A stretch of DNA of 64,000 bases from Symbiodinium natans (GCA_905221605.1 CAJNDS010002801.1:684001-748000); one strand, 5' to 3'; counted from the stretch's first letter, positions 17,142-31,900 are shown. A program made the numbers and translations. The notes: generated by a model not told the origin, from the sequence alone.

Positions 17142-19903
17142 CCCCAAGGACGTGCACGAGAGAGAGGAAGCGCGCCAAGGAGGCCACCACCATAACCCCT
17201 GGAGCCGCCGCCTTGGCCTGGGACGAATTGGGGTGTAGGGTTTAGGGCTTAGGGCAAAGGGCTTAGGGTTTAGGGTTTAGGGTTTAGGGTTTAGGGTTTA
17301 GGGTTTAGGGTTTAGGGTTTAGGGTTTAGTTCGGATTTAGGGTTTAGGGTGTGCCAAGCCTGACGCGCGGCTGCTTGCTGCCCGCCCGACCCTCCTGATG
17401 TTCGTTGTGTAATCTGTTTTTCTCTTTTTTTCCTTAACCCCCTTCTCTATCATACAAGTACACGGAATTACAATCACGTCGCGCAGAAGTTGACTTGTAG
17501 CCGAAGGATCCAACTTAACTTGCACGCAGATGTTTACGGTGAGAGAGAACTCTTTCCCACGAACGGCCGCCGCCAGAACAACAGCACCAGGTTATTGATG
17601 AGATTATACGGTCCAGATTATGGACCTTAGTCGTGGCGTCGAGCTTCGGCGCGCTTCAGAAGATAAGGGCTCTCCAGGGTATGTCCCCAAAACCTGAAAC
17701 CCAAACCAAACCACATCAGCTCCTTGCGACCCGAAGCCCCAAGGGTATAGGGCATAGAGTTTAGGGTTTATAGGGTTTAGAGTTATAGGGTTTAGGGTTC
17801 ATAGGGGTTAGGGTTTAACCCTGAACCCTCAACCCCATAAACCCTGAACCCTCCACCGACCCCGAAAACCCAAAAAACGCCCCGAGGCGGCGACCATAAG
17901 ATTGGTTCCGTGGCTGATTGCCGCCTCGGCCTGGAGTTGAGGGCTTTGAGGTATAGGATTTAGCGTCTAGGGCTTGGGGTTTAGGGTTCAGGGCTTGGTG
18001 TCTAGGGTTTAGGGTCAGGGCGTGGGATTTAGGGTTTGGGGTTTAGGGTTTGGGGTTTCGGGTTTAGGGTTTAGGGCTTAGGGCTTGGAGGGTTTGGGTT
18101 GGGGTTTAGATTTAGGGTTTGGACCATAAACCTTAAACTTGTTTGGGCTTATTTCAGGGTCCCTCAACCCTGCTTAGGGTTTAGGGCTCGGGCTTGCAGG
18201 GCGCTTGGAGCTGGGGAGTGTTTGGGTTTAGGGGCTCAAGGGCTTAGGGGTTTAGGGGCTTAGGGGTTCTGGAACTCCTGTTGGGATTTGAGGCTCACAG
18301 GGCTTTGACGTCGGCTTGAAACTTGTAGGGCTTTGTTAGGTTCATCCGCTGCTGGGTTTTCTGTCAATTCTGGGGTGTAGGGTTGTAGGGCTTTAGGGTT
18401 TTGCCTGCTCAATATTGAACTGTTCAACTGCCCAAACACTAAGCCCTATACCGCAAGCCCTAAACCCCAAACTCCAAGCCCCAAACCCTAAACCCCTGAA
18501 CCCTAAACCCCAAACCCCCAACCCCAAACCCGAAACCCTAAACCCCAAACCCCAAACCCCAAACCCTAAAGCCTAAACCCTAAACCCTAAACCCTAAACC
18601 TACCGGGCTCTCGACCTCTCAGGCATACGTAACACTTGGCCAACCAATCACCCCGTGCTCCTTTTTGCTTCACGAAGCCCCTTGAAACTGTTCCCCCTTG
18701 TACTAACAGTCCTGAATCGGGATGATAATGCCCCCCTCGTGTAGTCCCTATTCAGGATTGTTAACATAAGGGGGAACATCCCCAAACCCCTCCACCCCCC
18801 CCCCCCCAACAAAAAAAAAAAAGAAGATGATAATCCTTATGCCCTGAAACCCTAAACCCTAAACCCTAAACCCTAAACCCTAAACCCTTATGAGGAAGAA
18901 TGCGTTCCATGTTTCTCGGGGGTGGTTCCGAAGCAAGGCGGGAGTGTGCTGCTCAGTGAGCGGCTTCCTCCGCCTCCCCCTCCTCCGCCGCGCCACTCCT
19001 GGCAGAACGGCAGGCTAGAAAGGGTTTAGACGACTTTAGGGGTTTAGGGTTTAGACTTAGACTTTAGGGGTTTAGGGTTTAGACTTTTGGGGTTTAGGAG
19101 TTTAGGGTTTAGACTTTTGGGGTTTAGGGTTTAGACTTTTGGGGTTTAGGAGTTTAGGGTTTAGACTTTAGGGGTTTAGGGTTTAGACTTTTGGGGTTTA
19201 GGAGTTTAGGGTTTAGACTTTTGGGGTTTAGGGTTTAGACTTTTGGGGTTTAGGAGTTTAGGGTTTAGACTTTAGGGGTTTAGGGTTTAGACTTTTGGGG
19301 TTTAGGAGTTTAGGGTTTAGACTTTTGGGGTTTAGGGTTTAGACTTTTGGGGTTTAGGAGTTTAGGGGGTCTAGGGGTTTAGGGGTTTAGGGGTTTAGGG
19401 TTTAGACTTTTGGGGTTTAGGGTTTAGACTTTTGGGGTTTAGGAGTTTAGGGGTTTAGGGGTTTAGGGGTTTAGGGGTTTAGGGGTTTAGGGGGTCCTGG
19501 TGCTAGAATCCCTATTACGGACTGTTAGTATACGGGGAACATCCCAAACTATTACCCCAAACTCCAACAACTTCTGACGCAAATGGGGCAGCCCAATTTG
19601 ATTGGGGTTCCGGGTTTAGGGTATCGTTCAAGCCTGAACCCAGAACCACTATTTGGGCTTAGTCTAAGACTAAACCCTAGGCCCTAAACCCGAAACCCTG
19701 AACCCTCAAGGCCAGGTGAATAGAAATTGTTGTGTTTCAATTTCAATTGCTGTGACAATTTCGACCCACCAACCCCACAAGCACCCCCCCCCCCCCCCCC
19801 AAAACCCCCAAACCCTTACCCCTGCACATTGGGCACTTCGGGAGGGCTCCCAGAGGGGCATCCAAGAGTGTGTAGGGATCCAAGACCAGGGTGGGCCCCC
19901 CCC

Positions 19904-19955
<52 letters not shown>

Positions 19956-22900
19956 GCCTGGAAAGCCATCACAATTTCACATTGAAGGGCAAAAGAAAAA
20001 CCGGTCAAAACCCGGACAAAACCCCGTCAAAACCCGGACACAAACCCTATACAGTTTCTATAGCCTGGAAAGCCAAAACCATTTCATTCAAAAGCAAAAA
20101 AAACCGGTCAAAACCCGCAGTTCTTGCACCTCCACACCGTTTTTTGGGTCCTCGAGCCTGGAAGGGTTCTGGAGGCCCCTGGGAGAAGGCCCCTGGGAGG
20201 CCTCTGGGAGGCCCTAGCCTGGAAAGCCAAAACAATTTCATTCAGAAGCAAAAGAAAAAACCGGTCAGAACCCGCACAAAACCCGCACAAAATCAAAACC
20301 CCGGCCACAAACCCTATCCAATTTCTATAAACCTCACCACATCAGAAGGGCAAGCTCGGTCCTGGCGACCACTAGGTCGGTTGTCGTCGCGCCTTGGCTT
20401 TGGGACGCCGGGGTCGTGGTGTGCAAGAAGTCGGTGCGGCCGGGCTTGGTTTCTGGCTCCTAGACTTTCAAAGGGGTACAAGCAGAGAAAGGCTGCTTGT
20501 TGCTAGTAGACTTCCCAAGACTGCCCCATATGTACACAAAAACCTGCAAGGAGTTCTATGCACGCACACGAAAGAAGATGGACTCTACTTCATGAACTGT
20601 CCTGGACCAAATTCGGGTTCCCTGGCTGCTAAGGATAACAACTCAACTGCTTTTTTAAAGGGCACCGGAAGCCTAAGGGGTTTAGGGTTTAGGGGCGTGT
20701 AGAACAGCCCCGAATGCATGAGGCTATTTGAGGGATACTAGGATGGAGCCCTAGAAGGGAACCCTTTATGACCTCTACGTCCGCCTCGTATGAGCGGCTT
20801 CCCAAACCCCTTGCTTGTGCTAGTGGACGCAACTTGGGGGGGAGGGGGGGGGGGGCTTTTCAAGTGCCCCGTCGCTTGACAGGGATTTGGCATCAGATAT
20901 TTTTGTACGACTTAGGATCCCTAAACCCTAAACAATGAAGACCCCAAATGCTATCCCTGAACATCCGAACCCCTTGGCCCCTTGCGAGCCGTAGCCGCTG
21001 CGCCCGCCTCCAGCCTTGGTGGCAATGAGTCAAAAACTCAACCCTAAACCCTAAACCCTACACCCTAAACCCTAAACCCTAAACCCTGGTTGGTGGGAGG
21101 CTCGTAACGGGGAGGACGAAAGCACAATCTAGAGACCTCAACGTGACGTGGGGCAAAACAAAATCCTAAAACCGCCTCTGAACACCCCGAAGCCACAAAA
21201 CTGACGGGGTTTAGGTTGGGGTTTGGGGGTCGGGGTTTGGGTCCGCCGACCCTGGCGGCGTGTTGGATAGGTTTCTGGAGGTGAAACAGCTTTTCCGTGG
21301 AGGGCCAGGCCACCCACACCGCGTAAACTCATGGACCATAGGCGGTTTCGCACAGGGCATAGGGGCCCGACCCCCCCCCCCCCCCCCCCCCCTGCTCACC
21401 CCCCCTCCCCCCCCCTTCCCCCCCCTACCTTTCCCTCCTCAAGGATCGTAATCAGGCATCAAAGAGGGCCAGGCCACCCACACCTGTTACCCCCCCCCCA
21501 CCCAAACACGGGTGCTGGGTCTGGCCTTTGAAATTGTGCCAAGCCGCTTCAGCTCCTAAACTGTTTGGGTCCTGGTGCTACCCCCTACCCCCCCCCACGT
21601 TTCACAGAGGCGCGAGCGTTTCACAACTTTTGGGATTCTGCCGAGCAGGCTGCGATGCTCTTCGAACCATGCGATGAGGAAAGCATCCTTTGAGCCGACG
21701 AGCGGGTTTAGACCTTTCAACTATGCTCTGCGGCTTGAGCCGGAGGCTCTTAAATTTGGTGTTTGGGGTTTTTGGGGTTTGGGGTTTTGGGGTTTGGGGT
21801 TTGGGGTGTGGGGTTCAGGGTGAGTTCCCAAACTCCAAAACTTTGCCAAAAGCCCTGAAACCCCACAACCCCAAACCCCCAAGAGACGGCAAAAGGCCAA
21901 CCTTATCCGCTCAACCCGTCAACCCTAAACCATATCAAGCAGATGGTAGTTCAAGATTTCGGCTTGAGGCTTTGCAGGGTTTAGTGTTTAGGGTTTAGGG
22001 TTTAGGGGTTCAGGGGTTTAGGGTTGAGGGTTTAGGGTTTAGGGTTTAGGGCTTAGGGCTTAGGGCTTAGGGCTTAGGGTTTAGGGTTTAGGGTTTGAAA
22101 CCTTCAGCCTAAGACACGCAAAGAGGGGCACTTAAGGCTGAAGGCCCAGTGCAGCCCGCGGCACGTAGCCGCTCTGCGGTGGCGGAGGTGGGCGCGAGTA
22201 GCCAGACTTGCCCTGCGGGCCGGCGGGTAGGTTTTAGGGGTTAGGTTAGGGCGTTTGGGGTTTTAGGGCGTTCAGGGTTTATGGCGTTCAGGGGTTTATA
22301 AGGTTTAGGGCCCCACCCAAGCCCCAAAACCCTAAATCCACCACATGATTTGGGTCTGGGACTTTAGGCGGTACGAAACTGCACCGCCTAAACCCTAAAC
22401 CCTAGAAAATGAAACTTGCGAGAGCCCGCCCGTGGATTGCCTGCAAACACGAAGACTGAAGCGTCTAAGCAATCTTGCCCTTGCTGCAACGGAGTTGGGC
22501 AGCCCCTAAAAGCCCTAAACCCTAAGTTTAGGGTTTAGGGGTTTAGGGTTTAGGGTTTATGGTTTAGGGTTCAGCGTTTAGGGTTTAGGGTTAAGGGTTT
22601 AGGGTCCCTAACCCCTTTGAGAGGCGGCCTCATAGTCCCGGTCCCAGTTTTGGCGGCCGCCCTTCGCGGGCGGCGCGGGGCGCGCGCTCGCGGCCGCCCT
22701 TGCCCTGATTTCGGGCTTAGGGTTTAGGGTTGAAAGGTTCAGGGCTCAGGGTTTTGAGGTCTAGGGTTTAGGGTTCAGGCGGTTTTGTGTGCAGGCATGT
22801 AGGGTTTGGGTTTTTTGGGTTTTAAGGGCTTCGAGTTGTAGACTGGAAGTTTTGTGTGTGTGGGGATTTAGGGTTTTAGTGTTCAGGGATTTAAGGTTCA

Positions 22901-25900
22901 GGGTCTCAGGGTCTCAGGGCTTAGATATTGGAGGGCTTAAGGGTTTGGGTTTTTGGATATTTCAGAGTTTAGGGTTTAGGGTTTGAGGCTTTGGTGTTGA
23001 GGCTTTTCGTGTTTAGGGTTGTAGGGCCGTCGGGATTTGGTGCCTTGGGGTTCTAAGGGTAGGGTACCTTTGGCGAAACCCTCTGAAGGTTCGGACTTCC
23101 CACATTTTCAAGGCTACTCACACCTCAGGCCTCCAGGCATTACTTCCTTAAACTCTCAAACCCGAAGCCCTCAACACGAAATAGGGTTACCCCCCCCCCC
23201 CCCCACACTCCCCAAAGTGGTACCTCAAAAAATCCCAGGACCAAAAGTAGCACTTGGAAGTTCATGAATAGTGAATAGTTAGACGCGGAGAATAGCAGGA
23301 ATATGAACAGTGACATAACCATACTGAAGGTACTCAGAAACCCACTTATAGCTGCTTATGAGGCTGTGAGGAAAGCAGACTTCGGGCACCCCTTTTGCAA
23401 GGAATTGTAAGTACTCATATGCACCTTGGGATGCACATTAAAACCTGAACCCGGATAGAACTTGCGGAGATGAAGGGTAGCATAGGGCACACCTCCTCGA
23501 AACTTGATTAGAAGAGAACCATCCAGTCCCCAAGGAATAAAGCCCAAGGCCGTTCCATCACGAGTTCTCTCCACCCCAGCCCAAATCTTAAACCCCAGAC
23601 CTTGATGAATCCGAAACCCTGAACCTCTAAGCGAAATTTCACGGATGCTCACAGATGGGGAGACTTTCGGGGAGCTGTGATCCAGGGCGCAGAGGGGGCA
23701 GAACCATTCCAGGGTTAACAGGAGAGAATTGGGATGCTCCCCCCGTATACTAACAGCACATAATAGGGACTACAGTAGCGGTACTATAATCCCTATTGAG
23801 GACTGTTAGCATAATGGGAAACAAACATCCCAAAGGATAGAAAACACAGGGTCCTTTGTGCTTCTTTGGCAAACAACCATGTAGGAACCCCAGGGCCAAA
23901 TCCCTGCGCATGAGCTGGCCTCGTACTTGCTACCCTTTTTGCCACCCTTCTCGTGTCCCTTTCCTCGATCGCTGGCTTCTGGCCTGGCTGTATGCCGCCA
24001 TAATTCAGGGTTTAGCGTTTGAGGTGTAGGCTTTGGAGGGGGGGGACTTACGGTTTCTCAAGGGTTCTGCTATCGGCAACTGGGATGCTGACTCACCCAA
24101 AGCTAGCTGCCCCTGCTTCGGCAAAGGGCTTTTAAAAGAGGCTGTTCTTATTGTCGCACGAGCCGATACTTAACCGTAGAGCAATCTGCAAGTAGATGGC
24201 TTCTGCATGTACATTCCGGGCAAAGAGGTGGTAGGGTGCCCGAGTAATCAAAACAAAGGAAGCACGGAAGTAGGCCCAAACTTCTCTTATGAACCCCATA
24301 CCAAATTCCCTGCCGAGAACCAGCAGGATGGATGCGATTTCTTTGCGCATATTTTTTCAAGGGGTTTAAGGTTTACTAAGCCAACCCTACCTGCCAGCGA
24401 AAAGATATGGACGGAACCCTAAACCCTTGACCTCTGGCCATCAACCTGAAACCCGGAGTAAGCCTAATCTTTTTGGGGGTTTTCAGATGGTTTCGAGGTT
24501 GAGTTTCTTTTCGAGGGGGGCGGGGGGCTAGGTGTCTAGGAGGTTTTGGGGGCTCAGTGGTTTTTAGGGTTTAGAGCTTTAGGGTTTGGGCTTGGGAGGC
24601 TTTGGGGCTTCAGGAGGCTTAAGTACCTTAAGCCCTGAACCCTAAACCCTAAAACCTAAACCCTAAACCCTAAACCCTAAACCCGAAACCCTAAACCCTA
24701 AACCCTAAAAAAGTTTTGGGTTCGGACACCCGGGCCGAAAGAAGGCCGGGGGCGGTGCGTTCGAGGCGGTGGCGCCTGGGCAGCAAACTTGCTGGGTTTC
24801 AGGAAGCCCGAAACCTTGGGGTTTCGGGTTTCGGGTTTAGGGTTTCGGGTTTAGGGTTTAGGGTTTAGGGTTCAAGGTTGAGGGTTTAGGGTTTAGGGTT
24901 TAGGGTTTAGGGTTTAGGGTTTAGGGTTTAGGGTTTAGGGTTTAGGGTTTAGGGTTTAGGGTTTAGGGTTTAGGGTTTAGGGTTTAGGGCTTGCTGAACC
25001 CGGAACCCTTAAACCTTCAGGGGTTGAGCTTTTAGGTGTCGGGTTTCAGGGTTCAGGGTTGCGGGCTTCTGGGACCTGAAGCCGCAATGCTCCTGAACAT
25101 CGCAAGCCGTAACTCCCAAGGGCCCGAATTCCAAAGAAATACCCCTAACCCCTAAACCCTAAACCTAAACCCTAAACCCTAAACCCCAAACCCTAAACCC
25201 TAAACCCTAGGGGCCTGCTGATCACTTGAACGCCAGACCCGAGATCCAAAGCCTTCTCTCAGGGCCTTCCTTCTGGCCTGCGTCACTGTCAACAAGAATG
25301 ATAAACATGAGCACGGTCAGAAGCGCAAGCGGGGGTGGGAATGCACAAGTCGGGGCGCGCGCCTGCGTGCTGTTAGCACCAGAGCCATCCCCCTCCCCCC
25401 CTAAAATTTGAAACCCCAAACCCTAGAACCTAAACCCTGCACCCTAAACCCCAAACCCTACATCCTAGACCCTAAACCCCAACCCCTAACCTAAACGGGG
25501 CGAGGTCCGGGCTGGTCTTTGGAACTTCAAGACGGCGGTTTCGTCGCCGGCATCTATGCAGCCTTGAGTCGGGAAGAGGGAGGCCAGGGGTTTAGGGGGG
25601 GTTAGGGTTTAGGTGTTTTGGGGTTTAGGTGTTTTGGGGTTTCGTGGTTTGGGGGTTTAGGGGCTTAGGGGTTTAGGGCTTAGGGTTTAGGGGTTGAACG
25701 GTTTAAGGGTTCAAGGGCTGGGAAGCCCCGAGCTCGGCGGAACTGGCGGTTGTCCAATGGCTCTGGGGCCGAACTCGGGCCCTCAAAGCGCTGTTTGAAA
25801 AGATACCCATGCCAAGACCCAAGTGTAACCTAGGATTGAAAGGGAGGGTTTAGGGTTTAGACATTAGGGCTAGACCCAAGACTAACCTAGCAATCAAAAG

Positions 25901-28900
25901 GGTGCCCCTTTCGGTTTAAATGGGCTTACAAGCACTCAACAAGCGAAGAAGGGCCTACTCGGCACTGGTTCCCGAATGCAGCCAAACACAGGCTGTTGAA
26001 AGCATGCGGGCCAAGTGATTCAGACATCGAGCTTGCTGGACTTCCACAAGCCGGAATAAACGCTAAGCCTTGGACTCAAACGAAAGAGCCTCAACCCTCA
26101 AAGCCCAAAACCCCGAAAATTTCCCACCCCCTCAACCCTAAACCCAGACTCTTGTCCTAGACCCCAGCGTCTCCTACATCTCCAACCGCCGGAACGCATC
26201 ACTGCACAGGGTGCCCGAGCGTTGCCGGTCCCGCCGGTGCTCCTCCGCAAGGCGGATGAACTTGTCCAGTGGCTCCTGGATCGAGAGTCGGAGTCAAGGG
26301 GGCTCTTGGAGGGGTTCAGGGCATAGGATGGGTTCATGGTTAGCCATAAACACCTACACCTTAACCTTAAACCGTCCACCCTTAACCCTAAAACCCCAAA
26401 ACCCTGATGAGGGTTTAGAAAATTCGGGGGGCGTCTTCAGAGTTCAGCTTCATGCACTCCATTGGAATGCGGGTGGTGGGGTCCAAGGTTGTTGGGGTCA
26501 GGTGGCGGCCCGAAAACCTAAACCCTAAACCCTAAACCCTCAACCCTCAACCCTAAACCCTAAACCCTAAACCCTCAAGGCCCCCTTTAACTTGAAATTA
26601 TTAAAACAGAAACTCGTCGAAATTCCTCGGAACTCCCCGAAACTCCTCGAAACTTTCCCCGGACCTGAACCCTTAATAATTTCAATAAACCCTACGCGGT
26701 GCAGGGGTGGTGGATTATTCAGGGCCGCTCGCGAGACCGTGACGTTGTCCTCCTCGGGCAGCGCTGCTTCAAGGAGCTTGGTCTCCTTGTTGATGGAGAC
26801 GGAATCCTGTCAAGCACTTGGGAGTCTTGGAGAGCTTTAGAGTCTAGAGTCTAGAGTTTAGAGTCTAGGGTTGAGGGGTTGGGGGTTTAGGGCTTAGGGT
26901 TTAGGGCTAGATGTTGTTAGCCGGGCTTAGGGTTGAGGACTATCCTGACCTGAGGTGCTAAGACCCTACCCATGAACCTCAACTGTAGGGCTCCGGCCTG
27001 TGAGCCGCCAGGGCCCAAAGCCCAAAACCCGAAGCCTAAACCCATAAACCCCTCAACTTCGCCCCGTCAGGGCGCGAGGGCTTCCGAGCATAGGGGATTT
27101 GGGGATGAGGGGTGTACTTTTTCCCCAGACCCCAAGTCCCTAAACCCTGAGTCCGTAAACCTTGAACCCCAATTCGCTCCGAGACCTCTTCCCGGCCTTA
27201 ACTAAGGCTATCAGCTCGTCGTTCGTCTGCACGCCGAACATCTTCAGGTGGAGGCTTCTCCTATAGTACCTGCACGGATGAAGGCTTGGGCTTTGGACTT
27301 TGGGTTTAGGGGCTTAGGGGCTGAGGGGCTTAGGGGCTTAGGGTCTTAGGGGCTTAGGGGCTTAGGGTCTTAGGGGCTTAGGGGCTTAGGGGCTTAGGGG
27401 CTTAGGGGCTTAGGGGCTTAGGGGCTTAGGGGCTTAGGGTCTTAGGGGCTTAGGGCTAGGGTTTAGGGTTTAGGGCTTAGGCAGGGTTTAGGGTTTTAGG
27501 GTTCAGGGTTTAGGGTTTAGGGCTTAGGGCTTAGGGCTTAAGGGTTTAGGGTGGGGGCTAAGGGACTCGAGGAGCTCCAGTGGGGGAGGGGGGGGGAAGG
27601 TTGAGGAACGCCATGAACAAGCCCTCTCCGAAGCACTGAACCCTAAACACTAACCCTTAAACCCCTTGAACCCAAAACCCGGGTTTAGGGTGCAGGGTTC
27701 AGGGTTTGAAGTTTAGAGTTTAGAGCTAGAGGGCTTAAGGTTAAGGTTTTTGGGGCCACAGGCCCTAATTCCTTCAGAATCACCTTTGCATGAGATTTGT
27801 TTAATTCGGGTTTAGGGTTTCGGTTTAGGGTTTCAGAAAAGCCTTTCGAAAAAAACCAAAGCCGAGACACCGGTAGCCCCCGAGGAAACGAACAACACTT
27901 CCAAACCCTAAGCCCGAACCCTAAACCCCAAACCCTGAACCCCAAAGCAAAAAAACAGCTCCCCAAACCATGAACCCCAAATGACCGTAAACCCTGAACC
28001 CTAAACCCTGAACCCTGAACCTTGAACCCTAAACCCCAGTAGCCTGGCCTGTGGTAGTAGAACTCTAAGTGGCGCTCGTTAAAGCTCGGCCTCCAAGACA
28101 CTTCGGCAGTTTCCAGGGAAGCCGAACCCAAACGTTGAGGGTTAGGGTTTAGGGTATAGACCCTAAGCCCGAAACCGAAACCCTAAACCCCAACCGAAAC
28201 AAATACAACCAAGCCCTAAACCCTGCAACCTCATCTCCCTAGAGAAAGCTGCTAGGGCTGCGAGGGCTCCAGGCCTGCAAGGCGGCCAGCCGTTGGGGTG
28301 CAGCTGGAGTTCCAGAGATTCAGGGATTCGGGCTCCCCCAAGGTTGAATCTAAGGAACTCAAATCTCTGAGCCCTAAACCCTGAACGCCCTGAACTACCG
28401 GAACCCTCAACCCGAACCCCTACCTAGACTTGCACCCCTAGACCCCGTTTGGGCTTGGGACTTCAAGGTAGCATCTCAAACTCAAGGGCGAGCTTTCGAA
28501 GTTGAAGGTCTAAGGATTTAGGGGTTACGGTTTCGAGTTTAGGGTTCAGCAAACCTGGGGTTTTACATTCACCCTGCATGGCATCCGGGAATCTGGGAAA
28601 ACCACAGGAGCCTATCCGGAACCCCAAGCAACCCAAGACGAAGGTGGGGATTAGGGCTGCTTCAGGGCACTCCTCACTCCAAAAAAGCGGAAGCCCTGTG
28701 CCGCACCTGTCTTCATCCGCGACGTCATGCTTAAAGGCATGGACGAGCAAATGGAGCCTGGGCTTGGGGGTTGGGGGGGGGGGGGGGGGGGGGGTGGGGG
28801 GCGGGTGGGGGGGGCGGGGGGTGGGGGGGGGATGGGGGGCGGGGTGGGGGGGGGGGGGGGGGGGAATAGGTGGGGGGGCATGGGGGTCAGGCCTTCTGCT

Positions 28901-31900
28901 TAAGGCATCCCAAGATGAATGAGGGTTTGGGCCTTGGTACTAAGCCTGGAGCTGACGAATACCCTACAGCCCGAAAGCCCAAAAACCCAAAAGCCCAGAC
29001 CCGAAGAACCCTAAACCCTAAACCCTAAACCCTAAACTCTAAACCCTAAACCCGAAACCCTAAACCGTAGGTCATGTCTCAGAGTCGTTTGAGTCTTTCT
29101 GGGGTTAGACTAAAAGAGCCCAGGCTTAGGGTTGCAACCCACAAGCCCATAACTAAACCCAAAAACAGATTTGCCAAGTAAACCCCAAACCCCAAACCCT
29201 AAACCCTAAATCAAACCTAAACGCAGTCAAGCCCCAAACCCCCCAAGCCCTGGACCTCTGAGCTCCAAACCCGGCTCAACCCCCATCCCGATCACCCTAA
29301 AACAGAAGCTAAGCTAAACCCTAAACCCAAAACCCTAAACCTTAAATAAACCCTAAAGCCTGGATCCAAAAGCCCTCAAAGGCCCAGAACCGCGCTCAGA
29401 CTCTGGCTCGTATCTAAGGCTGAGCAGGACCCAGTCCTCCAGGATGGATTGAGGGCTCTGGGTTTGGGGCTTAGGGGTTGGGAGGGCTAAGGGTTAGGGT
29501 TGAGGTTTAGGGTTTAGAGTTCGCGTTGAGAGTTTGGGGCCTAGGGGGTCTAGCTTGAGGGCTTAGGACGGCTTGGGAGGGCGTTCGCGGTTTCGAGGTT
29601 AGGGCTGGAGGTGCAAAAGAACATCAAGGGCCCACGAAGGAAAGGGTTGCGATCGTCATAGGATCACTGCCCAACCCCTCCGGCCCAGGATCTGAGGGAT
29701 TCAGAATGAGGCTTCGACACTTCTGCGTTTTCAAACGATCAACCCTAAAACCCTAAAACCCTAAAACCTTCGAACCCTGACCCTCAACCCTAAACCTAAA
29801 ACCAACCCTAAATCCTAAACCAGATCGCGGGGTTTAGAGTTGAGGTTTTGAGGGCTTTAGGGTTTAAGGCTTGGGGTTTAGGCTTAAGGTTTGCGGTTTA
29901 GAGCTTTAGGGATTTTAGGGCTGTAGGGTTGAAATCTGGCCTTCGTGTAAACCCTATAAGCCTAAACTCTAAGCCGTCGTTGCGCCGGGTCCTCGTAAAC
30001 AAAGTTGAGGAAAAGCGGACGCCCGTCACCAATGTCCATGACCTTGGTTTCAAGGGCTCAAGGAGTCCAAGGGTAAGCAAAAGCTGCCCATGGTTCAGGG
30101 TTCGGGGCTTCAGGGTTAAGACTGGGGGGGCGTAAGCAGCCACACGTAATGGGTCCTTGCCTCTCTCCGCCCAGCACTTTAATTCAACCATAGATTCTCG
30201 ATTTGGTTGGTGTTTCTTTCGACTGCACCAGAATAGATCAGCTTGCACACTGTGAGCAGTGGAGAAGGCATGCCGCTTGGTCTGTTGGCGATGCGAGGTT
30301 GCAGGAGTGTAGGGTTGAGGGTTTGGCCAGCAGCGGCTAGAATTCATTCAACCCTCGGCCCTGACCCTAATTACGGGGTCTGGCGGTGGGAATCTCTTGA
30401 GCGCCATGTCTTGCAAGTCTGGGTACATCTTCGATGCCGAAGACATCGAGGTCCTCGTCGTTCACCTGATGGAAGAGCCGCGCCCGAAACCCGAAAAAAA
30501 TAACCCTGGGGGGGGGGGGGGTCTGGTTCGGGACTTGTAGAGCTACGGAAATCTGAACTTCCTCTTTGTCCCATAATCAGGATGCTAGTATTGTCGGGGG
30601 TATATGAGGGGCACACCTCTGTCGGGAAATACCCATATGTAACGGAGCGGCCTGCTTATACTGGTGTCTCTCTTAAACACCCAAACAACCCCAAGCCCCA
30701 ACCCTACACTCCAAACCCCAAACCCTAAACCCCAAACCCTAAACCCCAAACCCTAAACCCTAAACCCTAAACCCCAAACCCCAAAACCCACTCCCTGGTG
30801 AGGGCGCCTCCTCCTCGGGGCCATCCTGGTTGCCTTCGCCTTGGGGAGGTGCGCGCGCTCCGGGGTCTCGGGGGCTCCAGGGGCTTCTGATGCTTCTGAA
30901 CTGGGGCTTCGGGCCTCGGGCCTCGGGTTTCGGGTTTCGGGTTTAGGGCTCAAGGGTTCAGGGTTCAGGGTTCAGGGTTCAGGGTTCAGGGTTCAGGGTT
31001 CAGGGTTCAGGGCTTGGGGTTTGGGGTTTGGGGTTTAAGGTTTGGGGGGCTTAAAAGGCTTAAGGACGTGGGGCTTAGGGGTTCTAAGGTTTTAGGGCTT
31101 AGGGTTTAGGGGGGCTTGAAGGGTTTGAGGCCGTGGGGTTGACGGGTTGAAAAAGGAGGGGGTTGAAACCCTAAACCCTAAACCCTAAACCCTAAACCCT
31201 AAACCCTAAACCCTAAACCCTAAACCCTAAACCCTAAACCCTTGAAGGCTTTCGGCTTGTGAGCCTGAGGGCGGGAGGATGTTTAGGGCCCCCGGGTTTA
31301 GGGTTTCGGGGCTTAGGGTTCAAGGTTGGGATGTTCCCCCCTAACAGTCCTCAACAAGGATTAGAGTGCTCCCTATTACCTCCCCATTAAGGAGTGCTAG
31401 TATAAGGGCAACATCCCAAGGTTAAGGGTTGCGGGAACCCCCCCCCCCCCCAATATTTCCCGAAACCTTAAAACCTAAACCCTAGACCCTAAACCCCAAA
31501 CCCTAAACCCTAAGGCTAAGGGTTGAGTGTCGGCTTTGAGCTAGCGGCTTGGCTGCATGTCGGCGTCCTTGTCCGGGTCCGCTGCCGCCTGCTTTAGGAG
31601 GACCCAAAGCTCCCGCAACTTTCGGCATTTTGGGAATGAAAACACCCTACATGTCAGGGTTCTAGGGCTTAGGGTTTAGGGCTTAGGGCTTAGGGTTTTT
31701 GGTTGCTAGGGTGAACTTATTTTTTTTTGTTTGTTTGGGGGGGGGGTTTGCCTAAGGTCCCCCGAACGTAGAACCCAACAGAAACGAAGAGCTGCAAAAA
31801 GGTGTGCAGCGTCCGCCTCTTTTCGCGGCCTCTTTCGGAACTCACCTCTCCGAACGGCCTGCGTGGGCCAAAGGCGGCTGGATCTTGGTTTAGGGTTTCG

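Noticed and set aside
19706-20506. Proline-rich and glycine-rich ORFs
   Set aside because: They are translations of long poly-C/poly-G tracts and a diverged tandem duplication.
26174-26275. Terminal exon ending at the TAG at 26174
   Set aside because: The open frame does reach this stop, but the GC donor after 26215 joins in frame to DAGDETAVLKF at 25562, giving a better product. The stop would then be intronic.
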